Below are positions 1-5,441 of a DNA stretch of 22,081 nt, piece after piece; the first letter of the stretch is position 1; each line of letters starts with the position of its first letter. A program made the position numbers and the translations under genes. The notes beneath the pieces were generated by a model, which did not search any database, had not been told where the DNA came from, and was given only the letters and a program-made list of their open reading frames with translations. The DNA comes from a virus, in IMG/VR virus record IMGVR_UViG_3300009132_000044, positions 1-22,081 of that record. The stretch is one strand, 5' to 3'.

Positions 1-746
1 GCAGACTTCGCCTTGCGCCCAGTCAGCCAGATGCGCAGAGAATATACATAATGCATAGCCTTTCCGCCTGGAGTGATAAAGGGTGTCGTCATGGCGACGA
101 TGCGTGCGTTCGGACCCTGCGGAATATTAGTCTTTAACTGGTTGAGGACCAGAAACGCAGACTTTGTATTCGCAATCGGGATTGTCAGCTTGGACATTCC
201 CTTGGAAAGAATACGCGCCTTCATTGCCATGGTGGATTGAGGATTGAAGTCCCCTTCCACATCGGACACAGTAGGAGTCAGAGCCAGCGAGTCCCAGATG
301 AACAGGGTTCGTTCGGCACCAGAGGCTAAAACAGCCTCGACAGTCTCTAGAACATGCTCCACTGATTGTGCCTGGACATAGATCAGATTCTCTAAATCAC
401 ATCCGGTTCGTTCTAGGAAACCTGGGTCAATCGCTGACTCTGAATCCATATACACCACGTTCATGCCCATTTTCTGGGCATTTGCAGCGCACTGTGCTGC
501 CATAAAAGATTTACCAGTCGATTCAAGACCAGCAATCTCTGTAAACTTGCCAACGGGAATGCCGGCAAGCTGGCCGCGACAAATGATAGAATCCAACCAG
601 CGCGAGCCAGTGGGAATCCATTCTGTAACTTCTGTAGGATTTGCTTCCTTCAGGTTATGGGCGACTTCCACACCCGAAGTTTTGTTGATTAGACTGCGCA
701 GGCCATCAATTGAAATCTTGCCTGCTTTTGATTTACTCTTTGCCAC
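1..746 (-). CDS. uvsX: RecA/UvsX-family recombinase (3' end beyond window)
   Basis: ATP-dependent strand-exchange recombinase that would act on ssDNA in phage recombination and recombination-dependent replication. The visible 248 residues form a RecA core: Walker A GLESTGKS at residues 73-80, the DSES stretch with the likely catalytic Glu near 103, Walker B around 147-153 (TLFIWDS), the LNQLK stretch at 201-205 matching the RecA Gln switch region, and PGGKAMHY near 226-233 matching the TGGNAL region of RecA. The start is GTG at 744-746, preceded by GGAG at a good distance; the frame has a stop upstream with no ATG between. The start overlaps the end of the small membrane protein gene before it. 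The C-terminus runs off the left edge. UvsX rather than cellular RecA is inferred from the phage context, with a gp32-like SSB 1.5 kb upstream. Confidence 0.93.
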   Translation of the reverse strand, partial: MAKSKSKAGKISIDGLRSLINKTSGVEVAHNLKEANPTEVTEWIPTGSRWLDSIICRGQLAGIPVGKFTEIAGLESTGKSFMAAQCAANAQKMGMNVVYMDSESAIDPGFLERTGCDLENLIYVQAQSVEHVLETVEAVLASGAERTLFIWDSLALTPTVSDVEGDFNPQSTMAMKARILSKGMSKLTIPIANTKSAFLVLNQLKTNIPQGPNARIVAMTTPFITPGGKAMHYVYSLRIWLTGRKAKS

Positions 747-888
747 TGTATCTCTCTCCGTATCTTGTATAAACTTCAGCTAGGAAGTCTTTGTGAAGTC
801 GTGAGACTTCTTCTTGAGTTTCACGTATCTGGCGCTGTAACTCCAGCATCCAATACAACATGATACCAAAGCACAGCGCCGTCAACAT
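733..888 (-). CDS. Small single-span membrane protein with coiled-coil tail (51 aa)
   Basis: This short frame encodes 51 residues. An N-terminal hydrophobic segment (about residues 2-16, LTALCFGIMLYWML) is followed by a charged, heptad-like helix (LELQRQIRETQEEVSRLHKDF) that would form a coiled coil, then a basic/acidic tail. No family is recognised. The ATG at 886-888 is preceded by GGAG nine bases upstream, and the gene ends 14 bases inside the RecA gene, a typical coupled overlap. An anchor with a coiled-coil tail suits a membrane adaptor or an inner-membrane spanin-like protein, but it is shorter than most characterised i-spanins, so function is open. It is very likely a real gene, because the stretch between the recombinase and the next small gene is otherwise empty and the frame has a good ribosome site. 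Confidence 0.7.
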   Translation of the reverse strand: MLTALCFGIMLYWMLELQRQIRETQEEVSRLHKDFLAEVYTRYGERYSGKE

Positions 889-894
889 TGTTTG

Positions 895-1023
895 CTACTC
901 CGTGCCGTTCAAGACGCGCTCGATCTTGTCGAGGCGCTGACTTGCCTGGATATTCTGTACGATACTCCATCCCGCATAAGCGACGAGAACCACACTACTG
1001 ATCACGATAATAAGCGTATTCAT
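895..1023 (-). CDS. Tiny single-span membrane protein (42 aa)
   Basis: The frame encodes 42 residues: a long hydrophobic stretch at about 3-18 (TLIIVISSVVLVAYAG) followed by a short polar amphipathic tail (SQRLDKIERVLNGTE). The ATG at 1021-1023 directly abuts the TAA stop of the lipoprotein gene, so translation is probably coupled; no strong independent ribosome site is visible. No family is recognised. Size and single span fit a pinholin-like, holin-like or adaptor protein, but nothing in the sequence proves a lysis role. It forms a run of three very small membrane-associated genes with its neighbours. Confidence 0.65.
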   Translation of the reverse strand: MNTLIIVISSVVLVAYAGWSIVQNIQASQRLDKIERVLNGTE

Positions 1024-1185
1024 TTATTCAGCCGCCGAGTCGTCGTCGTCGCCCGCGGAATCATCATCGTCCGCGGCAGAGTCGTCGTCGTCTGCAGAGG
1101 GGCAGCCAGTAAAAGTTACGGCAGCAAAGCCCATCAAAAGGGCAAAAATCGCAAAAAGTGCGATTCGGTTAGTTCGAGCAATCAT
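1024..1185 (-). CDS. Asp-rich mini-lipoprotein with three DDDDSA repeats (53 aa)
   Basis: The frame encodes 53 residues. Residues 1-27 are a type II signal peptide: basic start (MIARTNR), hydrophobic core 8-25, lipobox FTGC with the acylated Cys at 28. The Phe at -3 is unusual but tolerated. The mature part is only 26 residues and consists of CPSA plus three seven-residue units built on DDDDSA, giving 12 Asp. The ATG at 1183-1185 has AAAGG seven bases upstream and follows the Smr-like gene by 13 bases. The expected product is an envelope lipoprotein, probably in the outer membrane, with a very acidic, possibly divalent-cation-binding tail. An o-spanin role is possible by position next to small membrane proteins but the tail is atypical. 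Confidence 0.75.
   Translation of the reverse strand: MIARTNRIALFAIFALLMGFAAVTFTGCPSADDDDSAADDDDSAGDDDDSAAE
1030..1092 (-). repeat. Three tandem 21-bp units encoding DDDDSA(A/G)
   Basis: Three consecutive seven-codon units code Asp4-Ser-Ala plus Ala or Gly. The units differ at synonymous sites (GAC in units 1 and 3, GAT in most of unit 2; TCT, TCC and TCG for Ser), so the repeat is conserved in protein sequence rather than being a recent DNA duplication. Confidence 0.85.
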
Positions 1186-1198
1186 TTTTTTTACCTTT

Positions 1199-1417
1199 CT
1201 AAAAATCTTGTTCTGTTATGACCAAACATCCTTCGTTGATCAATCGTTCATAATGACTATGATACCCTAATTCGGACACCGTGTCAAGTACTATTTTTCT
1301 CATAATCTCAGATTTACCGGTGATGACACGAACGGGAAGTTCGTTGTTATACACAAAGGTGTGGATCTTCTGAACAACCCCCTCGTGCCGCTCACCGTGT
1401 AAATCCAAGGTTTTCAT
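1199..1417 (-). CDS. Mini Smr-domain-like protein (72 aa)
   Basis: The protein is essentially one small MutS-related (Smr)-type domain. It carries the LDLHG motif at residues 4-8 with a following His at 11, and an ITGKS loop at 32-36 in the place of the usual TGxG loop, followed by the helix IMRKIVLDTVSELG and a C-terminal strand GCLVIT. Smr domains are nucleic-acid nicking or RNA-cleaving/binding modules; the loop here is TGKS rather than TGHG, so activity is uncertain. The ATG overlaps the TAA stop of the upstream gene by one base (TAATG), indicating translational coupling. Family membership is inferred from motif order and size. Confidence 0.72.
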   Translation of the reverse strand: MKTLDLHGERHEGVVQKIHTFVYNNELPVRVITGKSEIMRKIVLDTVSELGYHSHYERLINEGCLVITEQDF

Positions 1418-1947
1418 TAGTTGAGAGTGAGGGTTCCAGCCTTTGTCTTGACGGAAACATTAAATCCCGACACAAAGGAATCAGCCGAGAAAAACTCAAA
1501 ACGACCTTCCTTGCTCTCGTTGGCAGCAATCAGATCACCTGCTCGGACACGAACCTCGGTTGAGATGTCGCAACGTCCGCGCTTGTAATCATACTGGGTA
1601 GTGGAATACTCAAGCGAATACTCGCCATCATAAATCGTCTCGGCCAGCTTCTCCTGGATATAATCCTCAAAGCCAAAGTCGCCGCGATCATAGTCGTCCA
1701 GCATGTCATTGGCACGCATGTCGTTAAGGATATCATTCCCCTCGGACACTTCGCCGTAAGTGCTGTATACCGGCACTGGCGAAACCAGCAATCCGGCGAG
1801 CATACTGGCGGTACCAGTCTCTCCCACGCTTTCCTGCACGTGGCTCTCGTTAATGTGCCAAACGTCGGCACCTTCACTGTAGCTGAGGGTTACAACGTCG
1901 TCCTCAGAAACATTTAGTTCTCTCAATGTATTTACGATATCACTCAT
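1417..1947 (-). CDS. Acidic protein of unknown function (176 aa)
   Basis: No family is recognised. The 176-residue product is acidic, especially in the middle (NDMRANDMLDDYDRGDFGFE, about 75-97), and has alternating polar/hydrophobic stretches towards the C-terminus that look like beta strands (VSVKTKAGTLTLN). There is no signal peptide or membrane segment. The ATG is preceded by AGGGAGAT at a normal distance. It lies between the histone-like gene and the Smr-like gene, and the shared hairpin element precedes it, so it is probably expressed with the SSB and histone-like genes. A role in DNA metabolism is only a guess from position. Confidence 0.8.
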   Translation of the reverse strand: MSDIVNTLRELNVSEDDVVTLSYSEGADVWHINESHVQESVGETGTASMLAGLLVSPVPVYSTYGEVSEGNDILNDMRANDMLDDYDRGDFGFEDYIQEKLAETIYDGEYSLEYSTTQYDYKRGRCDISTEVRVRAGDLIAANESKEGRFEFFSADSFVSGFNVSVKTKAGTLTLN

Positions 1948-1973
1948 TTTATCTCCCTATTCTGTGATAATGT

Positions 1974-1997
1974 GAGACCCCTGTATCCCCGGGCCTC
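1974..1997 (-). promoter_or_regulatory. Intergenic hairpin copy 2 (behind the histone-like gene)
   Basis: On the minus strand GAGGCCC pairs with GGGTCTC across a ten-base loop, giving a 7-bp stem with one G-U pair. It begins 16 bases after the histone-like stop codon and ends 26 bases before the next ATG. No U-run follows, so it does not look like an intrinsic terminator. The copy behind the SSB gene has the same flanks (CAGG before, AC after) and a compensatory base change. Confidence 0.6.
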
Positions 1998-2013
1998 CCT
2001 GCGGCGGTAGAGT

Positions 2014-2205
2014 CTACCCTGCGTTTTTGGTCTCTTGGACCTCAACGCGAAGCTCTTGAGCGAGCGTCTTAACTTCCTGCATAGCCTTGCGCACGCGAGT
2101 TCCTGCAGCGTTGTTACCGCTGGTGAAGAACTTGTCGTGATCGTCGCGAGTCTCTTCAAGAAGCGTAATCAGCGTCTCAAGTCGGTTCGTTGTCGTAGTA
2201 GTCAT
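2014..2205 (-). CDS. Histone H1 (Hc1)-like small DNA-binding protein (63 aa)
   Basis: After a short Thr-rich start the 63 residues read as the conserved bacterial Hc1-type module: a helix ending DHDKFFTSGNNAAGTRVRK (about 22-40), then MQEVKTLAQELRVEVQETKN. The GNxAAGTRVRK core is the family signature seen in bacterial histone H1-like proteins. It lacks the long Lys/Ala-rich tail of chlamydial Hc1. The likely role is a nucleoid-type DNA-binding or bridging protein acting on phage or host DNA. The start ATG has AAGGAAG eight bases upstream. It lies between the SSB and an unknown acidic protein, with matching hairpins on both sides. The family call is from remembered motif similarity. Confidence 0.75.
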   Translation of the reverse strand: MTTTTTNRLETLITLLEETRDDHDKFFTSGNNAAGTRVRKAMQEVKTLAQELRVEVQETKNAG

Positions 2206-2224
2206 AACTCTTCCTTTCTTTAGT

Positions 2225-2249
2225 GAGGCACCTGATAACCCTGTGCCTC
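2225..2249 (-). promoter_or_regulatory. Intergenic hairpin copy 1 (behind the SSB gene)
   Basis: On the minus strand GAGGCAC pairs perfectly with GTGCCTC over an 11-base loop. It starts 16 bases after the SSB stop and ends 19 bases before the histone-like ATG, leaving that gene's ribosome site free. It is followed by CACTAAAG, not by a U-run. The second copy at 1974-1997 has an A-U to C-G change in the sixth stem pair, which supports a conserved RNA structure. Confidence 0.65.
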
Positions 2250-2265
2250 CCTGTGGGGGGGATAT

Positions 2266-3039
2266 TTAGAGCGACCCTAGCTCTGCGAAAGCGGCATCGA
2301 CGGCGTTTCCTTCGCCCTCGGTCTTATTGCCATATCGCGTGGTTTCGGAACTGACAGACTCAGGATCCTCTACCATGCCATTAACGAAGGTGTCCAGGGA
2401 TGCCTGAACATCTGCGCTTGACTTACGCTCAAACAGTCCGGAAAACTCCGGGATGCTGTCAAGCAGTTCGGCACACTTGTCTGGCGTCATGTCAGCACAA
2501 AGTGCAGACGAGCGACGTCGTGGAACAAGCTTGGTCTGAGGGAACGAGGCGCCTGGAGGCTTTCCATACGTCATCGTCAAGTCAGTGCCAGCTTCAGTAT
2601 CGGTGATGTCACCGTACTCAGGATTGAGCACAAGCGTCAAAAGGTTCTCGTAAGCAGTCTTACCGTAGCCCCAGACGCGGATGCCCTTCTCTTCCTCACC
2701 GCGAACCATCACGGGGCTGAAGAAGCGCTGGCGAACGAAGAGGCTCTTCGCCGTCTTCTTGGAATGGTCGTCGTTGTTATCAACGCCCTCTCGCCAGAGC
2801 TGTGAAGCAAACTCGCAAACAGGGCAGTCGTCGCCGAAGTTACGCTTCGGACACAGGAATCCACCCTTTTCTACGTTGTAATGGAACCACATCTCCTTGA
2901 AGGGGTCTCCATCAGCTGTTGGGACAATACGGATGTCTTGCTCACCGTCAACCGGACGCCAGAAAACCGAATCTGAGGAGTTGCCCTCTCCTCTAAGGGA
3001 CGCGAGCTTCTCTCGCATCTTATCTAAGTTAATACCCAT
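2266..3039 (-). CDS. 32: Single-stranded DNA-binding protein, T4 gp32-like
   Basis: Cooperative ssDNA-binding protein that would coat ssDNA at phage forks and recombination intermediates and cooperate with the polymerase and the UvsX-like recombinase. The 257 residues show the gp32 pattern: a basic N-terminal segment (LDKMREKLASLRGEG, residues 5-19) suited to self-association, then FWRPVDGEQDIRIVP (26-40), and a zinc site formed by His53, Cys63, Cys72 and Cys75 (the gp32-type H-C-C-C order). T4 gp32 is about 300 residues, so this is a somewhat short version. The C-terminal part after about 215 is Ser/Glu/Gly-rich, as for the protein-interaction tail. The ATG is preceded by AAGGAGA. A hairpin element lies just behind the stop codon. 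Confidence 0.88.
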   Translation of the reverse strand: MGINLDKMREKLASLRGEGNSSDSVFWRPVDGEQDIRIVPTADGDPFKEMWFHYNVEKGGFLCPKRNFGDDCPVCEFASQLWREGVDNNDDHSKKTAKSLFVRQRFFSPVMVRGEEEKGIRVWGYGKTAYENLLTLVLNPEYGDITDTEAGTDLTMTYGKPPGASFPQTKLVPRRRSSALCADMTPDKCAELLDSIPEFSGLFERKSSADVQASLDTFVNGMVEDPESVSSETTRYGNKTEGEGNAVDAAFAELGSL

Positions 3040-3068
3040 TTTAATCTCCTTTTTGGGTTATAGTACGA

Positions 3069-3935
3069 TCAACTAATCTCTTGATCGTCTAGTAGTTCTG
3101 CATACGATTGTACCACAGATGTGTACCGAATGCAATAACAATATTTTTGTTCATATGTGGTCTTAAAGACTCCATAAGAAACATTCAAGGCGTCATCGAC
3201 GCGCGACTTTACAAAGTTATTAATCTTTCTAAACAGTGTGCCGTCGTTCTTCAAATCATCCTCGCTAATACCATAATAGTATACCACATCTCGAACTCCT
3301 GTCAAGGGGTAAAACCATTTTTCTGTGTGATTTCTCTCATCCTCGTCCGTAATATCAACAATACCTACGGTTGCAATCCTGCTTGTGTTGGCCGGGTGGA
3401 TGAAATTGCCAATTACGGGCTCTGTGTGCTTAAAAACATTAATCATGTGGATAGTATTCACAATTGCCTGATTAAGTGTATCGTAATATCCAATGATGGA
3501 CATGTCGCCGATGCTGTGCTCCAGAGCGCTGTTGCTTACCATAATCACACTCTCAATAATACCAGAGCGAGCGTACTCTTGCAAGACATTTCTAACAATC
3601 TTTTCCTGCTTCTTCTGAACCTCTGACATAATGGCGGTGTCGCCCTGAATGTAAATCACTGTCAGCCTATTCTTGTTCAGCTGCTCCAGCAGGCGCAGCG
3701 AGCCTCCAGAGATCTGTCCGGATCCCGCAATGATGACACTAACGTCCTCGTTGCTGAATTTTAGTTTCCTACGGAGGTTGGGGAAGTTTTCATCATAGTC
3801 CTCGTGGCTGGACTTCTTTCGGATTGTAATATCCGCTGATTCATCTGTATCAATCCCAAATGTCTCATACTGGGGGAATTTGGAGAATGCTTTGGCAATA
3901 TTGCAACCAGCTTTGCCTAGACCTACCACTATCAT
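3069..3935 (-). CDS. Divergent tubulin/FtsZ-fold protein (288 aa)
   Basis: The N-terminal half follows the layout of FtsZ/TubZ GTPases. Residues 1-12 (MIVVGLGKAGCN) match beta-1 and the T1 loop; 26-32 (FGIDTDE) match the NTD-type T2 region; 66-80 (SVIIAGSGQISGGSL) sit where the tubulin signature GGGTGSG loop and helix H4 belong; 91-97 is a strand; 131-138 (IMVSNSAL) matches the IPND-type stretch; and 150-168 (YYDTLNQAIVNTIHMINVF) matches helix H7. The signature loop is degenerate and no NxDxxD synergy loop is evident, so GTPase and polymerisation are uncertain. The tail is acidic. It overlaps the pyrophosphohydrolase gene by four bases. An alternative is another Rossmann-like nucleotide-binding protein. 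Confidence 0.6.
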   Translation of the reverse strand: MIVVGLGKAGCNIAKAFSKFPQYETFGIDTDESADITIRKKSSHEDYDENFPNLRRKLKFSNEDVSVIIAGSGQISGGSLRLLEQLNKNRLTVIYIQGDTAIMSEVQKKQEKIVRNVLQEYARSGIIESVIMVSNSALEHSIGDMSIIGYYDTLNQAIVNTIHMINVFKHTEPVIGNFIHPANTSRIATVGIVDITDEDERNHTEKWFYPLTGVRDVVYYYGISEDDLKNDGTLFRKINNFVKSRVDDALNVSYGVFKTTYEQKYCYCIRYTSVVQSYAELLDDQEIS

Positions 3936-4249
3936 TCGTCATCTACCCATTCAAGAATAACACCCTGGTCAAAGCCGCCGCGCAGGATGCGCTTAGAAGT
4001 AGCCTGGGCCATGATCATGCTATCCCTGATGTCTAGCTTGTCACAGAGAAAGTGAAAGATCTCCATCACATCAGCTGCCTCCTCTGCGGAAGGGTCCTCT
4101 GTGAATTCTTGGACCTCTTCGTGGAGCTTCTTGAAGGCATAGGAAAGGAGTTCCTCTTCGTCTGCCTTACGCGTGGCAAAGGACTTGCCGTCGTCTGCAA
4201 TGATGCCGGGGATGCGATCCCTTACTAGTTTTTGATAAATCTTCTTCAC
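3932..4249 (-). CDS. MazG/HisE-like nucleoside triphosphate pyrophosphohydrolase (105 aa)
   Basis: The protein is a small all-alpha NTP pyrophosphohydrolase of the MazG/phosphoribosyl-ATP pyrophosphohydrolase superfamily. The start KIYQKLVRDRIPGII (3-17) is characteristic of one housecleaning subfamily. The metal-binding pattern EExxE at residues 44-48 is followed by ExxD at 57-60. Such enzymes hydrolyse NTPs or modified dNTPs to monophosphates; in phages they are thought to clean or shift nucleotide pools. It overlaps both neighbours by four bases, so it is coupled to the DNA polymerase upstream and the tubulin-like gene downstream. The substrate cannot be read from sequence. Confidence 0.85.
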   Translation of the reverse strand: MKKIYQKLVRDRIPGIIADDGKSFATRKADEEELLSYAFKKLHEEVQEFTEDPSAEEAADVMEIFHFLCDKLDIRDSMIMAQATSKRILRGGFDQGVILEWVDDE

Positions 4250-5433
4250 AGCTTTAATTCCTTCATTTCTCCGAGATTCTTACCAGCGGAGACATTAACC
4301 TTGAACATATCATAACGGGTTTTCTTGAAGGTGTCAAGTAGATTTAACAAATCATAACGATCTTCTTCGGCCAAATCAATATAGACCGCATCGTGAATCA
4401 AAAATGAAATATAACTCTTCTTTTCCCTCAACAACTCAAATACCTTGTATGCCTGCTCATGCACCATATCAATAGTGGTGCTTTGAACGATGTAGTTAAG
4501 AGCATGATGCTCATCTACATTCTCTATTATTCTACCATAATCTGTCTCAATTTTACAGCCATCCCAGTACTTATTTCGCACTAAATCCTTGCTATAAAGT
4601 CGCTCTAAGTCCTTGTTTTCTTTACTAGAATACAGCCACGCAAAAGTCTTCGTCTTGGCTTCCTCACGGGTCAGCCGACCTCCAAAAATGTTCTTTACAT
4701 TCCAGTCATGAATGTCATTTTGGGGCTGTTCAACGCCGGCCAATGCCAACAGTACTCTTAGCTCTGCGGCGTTAAAGTCCAGTTCAACCAAATAGTCATT
4801 AACAGGCTGAATACAAGCTCGGAACTCTTTGTTCATTGTCAGAATCGGAAAAGTGTGGGGGTGTGTAGAGAGTCTGCCGGTAATCGTCCCCCATGGGTTA
4901 TAGTCGCATACGTGTCGCACGTTATGCAGGGTGCGGTGGAAGTTCATTCCGCGGACTGAGCTTAAAAGGTGCTTAATGGGGTTGATATTGATGTTTAAGT
5001 GCCGGGAGCGGATATCAACGAGCATCTTATTGAGATTTAGCATCTCGTCATGATTCTTAGGTCTCGGAAGATTCTCAACTACATGTTGGGTAATCTTATT
5101 TTTGGCACTTAGGTACTCATAAAGGAAATATTCGGGCAATACGTCATAAAGGCAATTTTCGTGCAAAGAAAGCTTGGCAGTGTTGAAGGCTCTCAGACAC
5201 GATTTAAGCGTCTTCTTGATCTTTTCCCAGTCCTCCTTCATATCTTCCGGACAAACGTCTGTAAGAGGCGCTCCTTGGCTGTAGATGCGTCCTAGCTCGT
5301 ACGCCTCACCGTGCATATGCTCGGACATCTCCCAAGTGGTCCCTTGGGAGGGTACATTGCCTGTTGAGTGAATGTGGTTGTCGGCGAAATATCCGACGCA
5401 ATCTTTCTTATGATCCAGAACCTGAAAAAGCAA
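4246..5433 (-). CDS. Family A DNA polymerase, polymerase domain only (395 aa)
   Basis: Template-directed DNA polymerase of the Pol I type. Landmarks: TGRLST at 185-190, motif A ELDFNAAELR at 217-226 (metal Asp219), motif B with Arg256, Lys260, Phe264 and Tyr268 at the spacing of the Pol I O-helix, Gln317 in NYIVQSTTID, and motif C IHDA with Asp348. The residue after that Asp is Ala where Pol I has Glu. There is no 3'-5' exonuclease domain: only about 180 residues of thumb-like sequence precede the palm, against about 600 for the Klenow fragment. The start is TTG at 5431-5433, with TAGGAG five bases upstream, overlapping the previous gene's stop. A separate exonuclease gene elsewhere, as reported for Rhodothermus phage RM378, is likely. 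Confidence 0.88.
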   Translation of the reverse strand: MLFQVLDHKKDCVGYFADNHIHSTGNVPSQGTTWEMSEHMHGEAYELGRIYSQGAPLTDVCPEDMKEDWEKIKKTLKSCLRAFNTAKLSLHENCLYDVLPEYFLYEYLSAKNKITQHVVENLPRPKNHDEMLNLNKMLVDIRSRHLNININPIKHLLSSVRGMNFHRTLHNVRHVCDYNPWGTITGRLSTHPHTFPILTMNKEFRACIQPVNDYLVELDFNAAELRVLLALAGVEQPQNDIHDWNVKNIFGGRLTREEAKTKTFAWLYSSKENKDLERLYSKDLVRNKYWDGCKIETDYGRIIENVDEHHALNYIVQSTTIDMVHEQAYKVFELLREKKSYISFLIHDAVYIDLAEEDRYDLLNLLDTFKKTRYDMFKVNVSAGKNLGEMKELKL

Positions 5434-5441
5434 GTTTTCTC

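Noticed and set aside
463-783. Plus-strand open frame across the recombinase gene
   Set aside because: Antisense to the RecA-like gene whose Walker motifs fix the minus-strand frame.
892-1221. Plus-strand 109-codon frame with Arg/Val-rich sequence
   Set aside because: Mirror of the Asp-repeat lipoprotein; the GAC repeat read in reverse gives Val/Arg runs.
1530-1877. Minus-strand 115-codon frame
   Set aside because: Lies wholly inside the acidic 176-residue gene in another frame, is Cys/Arg-rich and has no ribosome site.
2007-2019. Short inverted repeat GGTAG/CTACC around the histone-like stop codon
   Set aside because: Only five base pairs with a three-base loop and no U-run; not a credible terminator.
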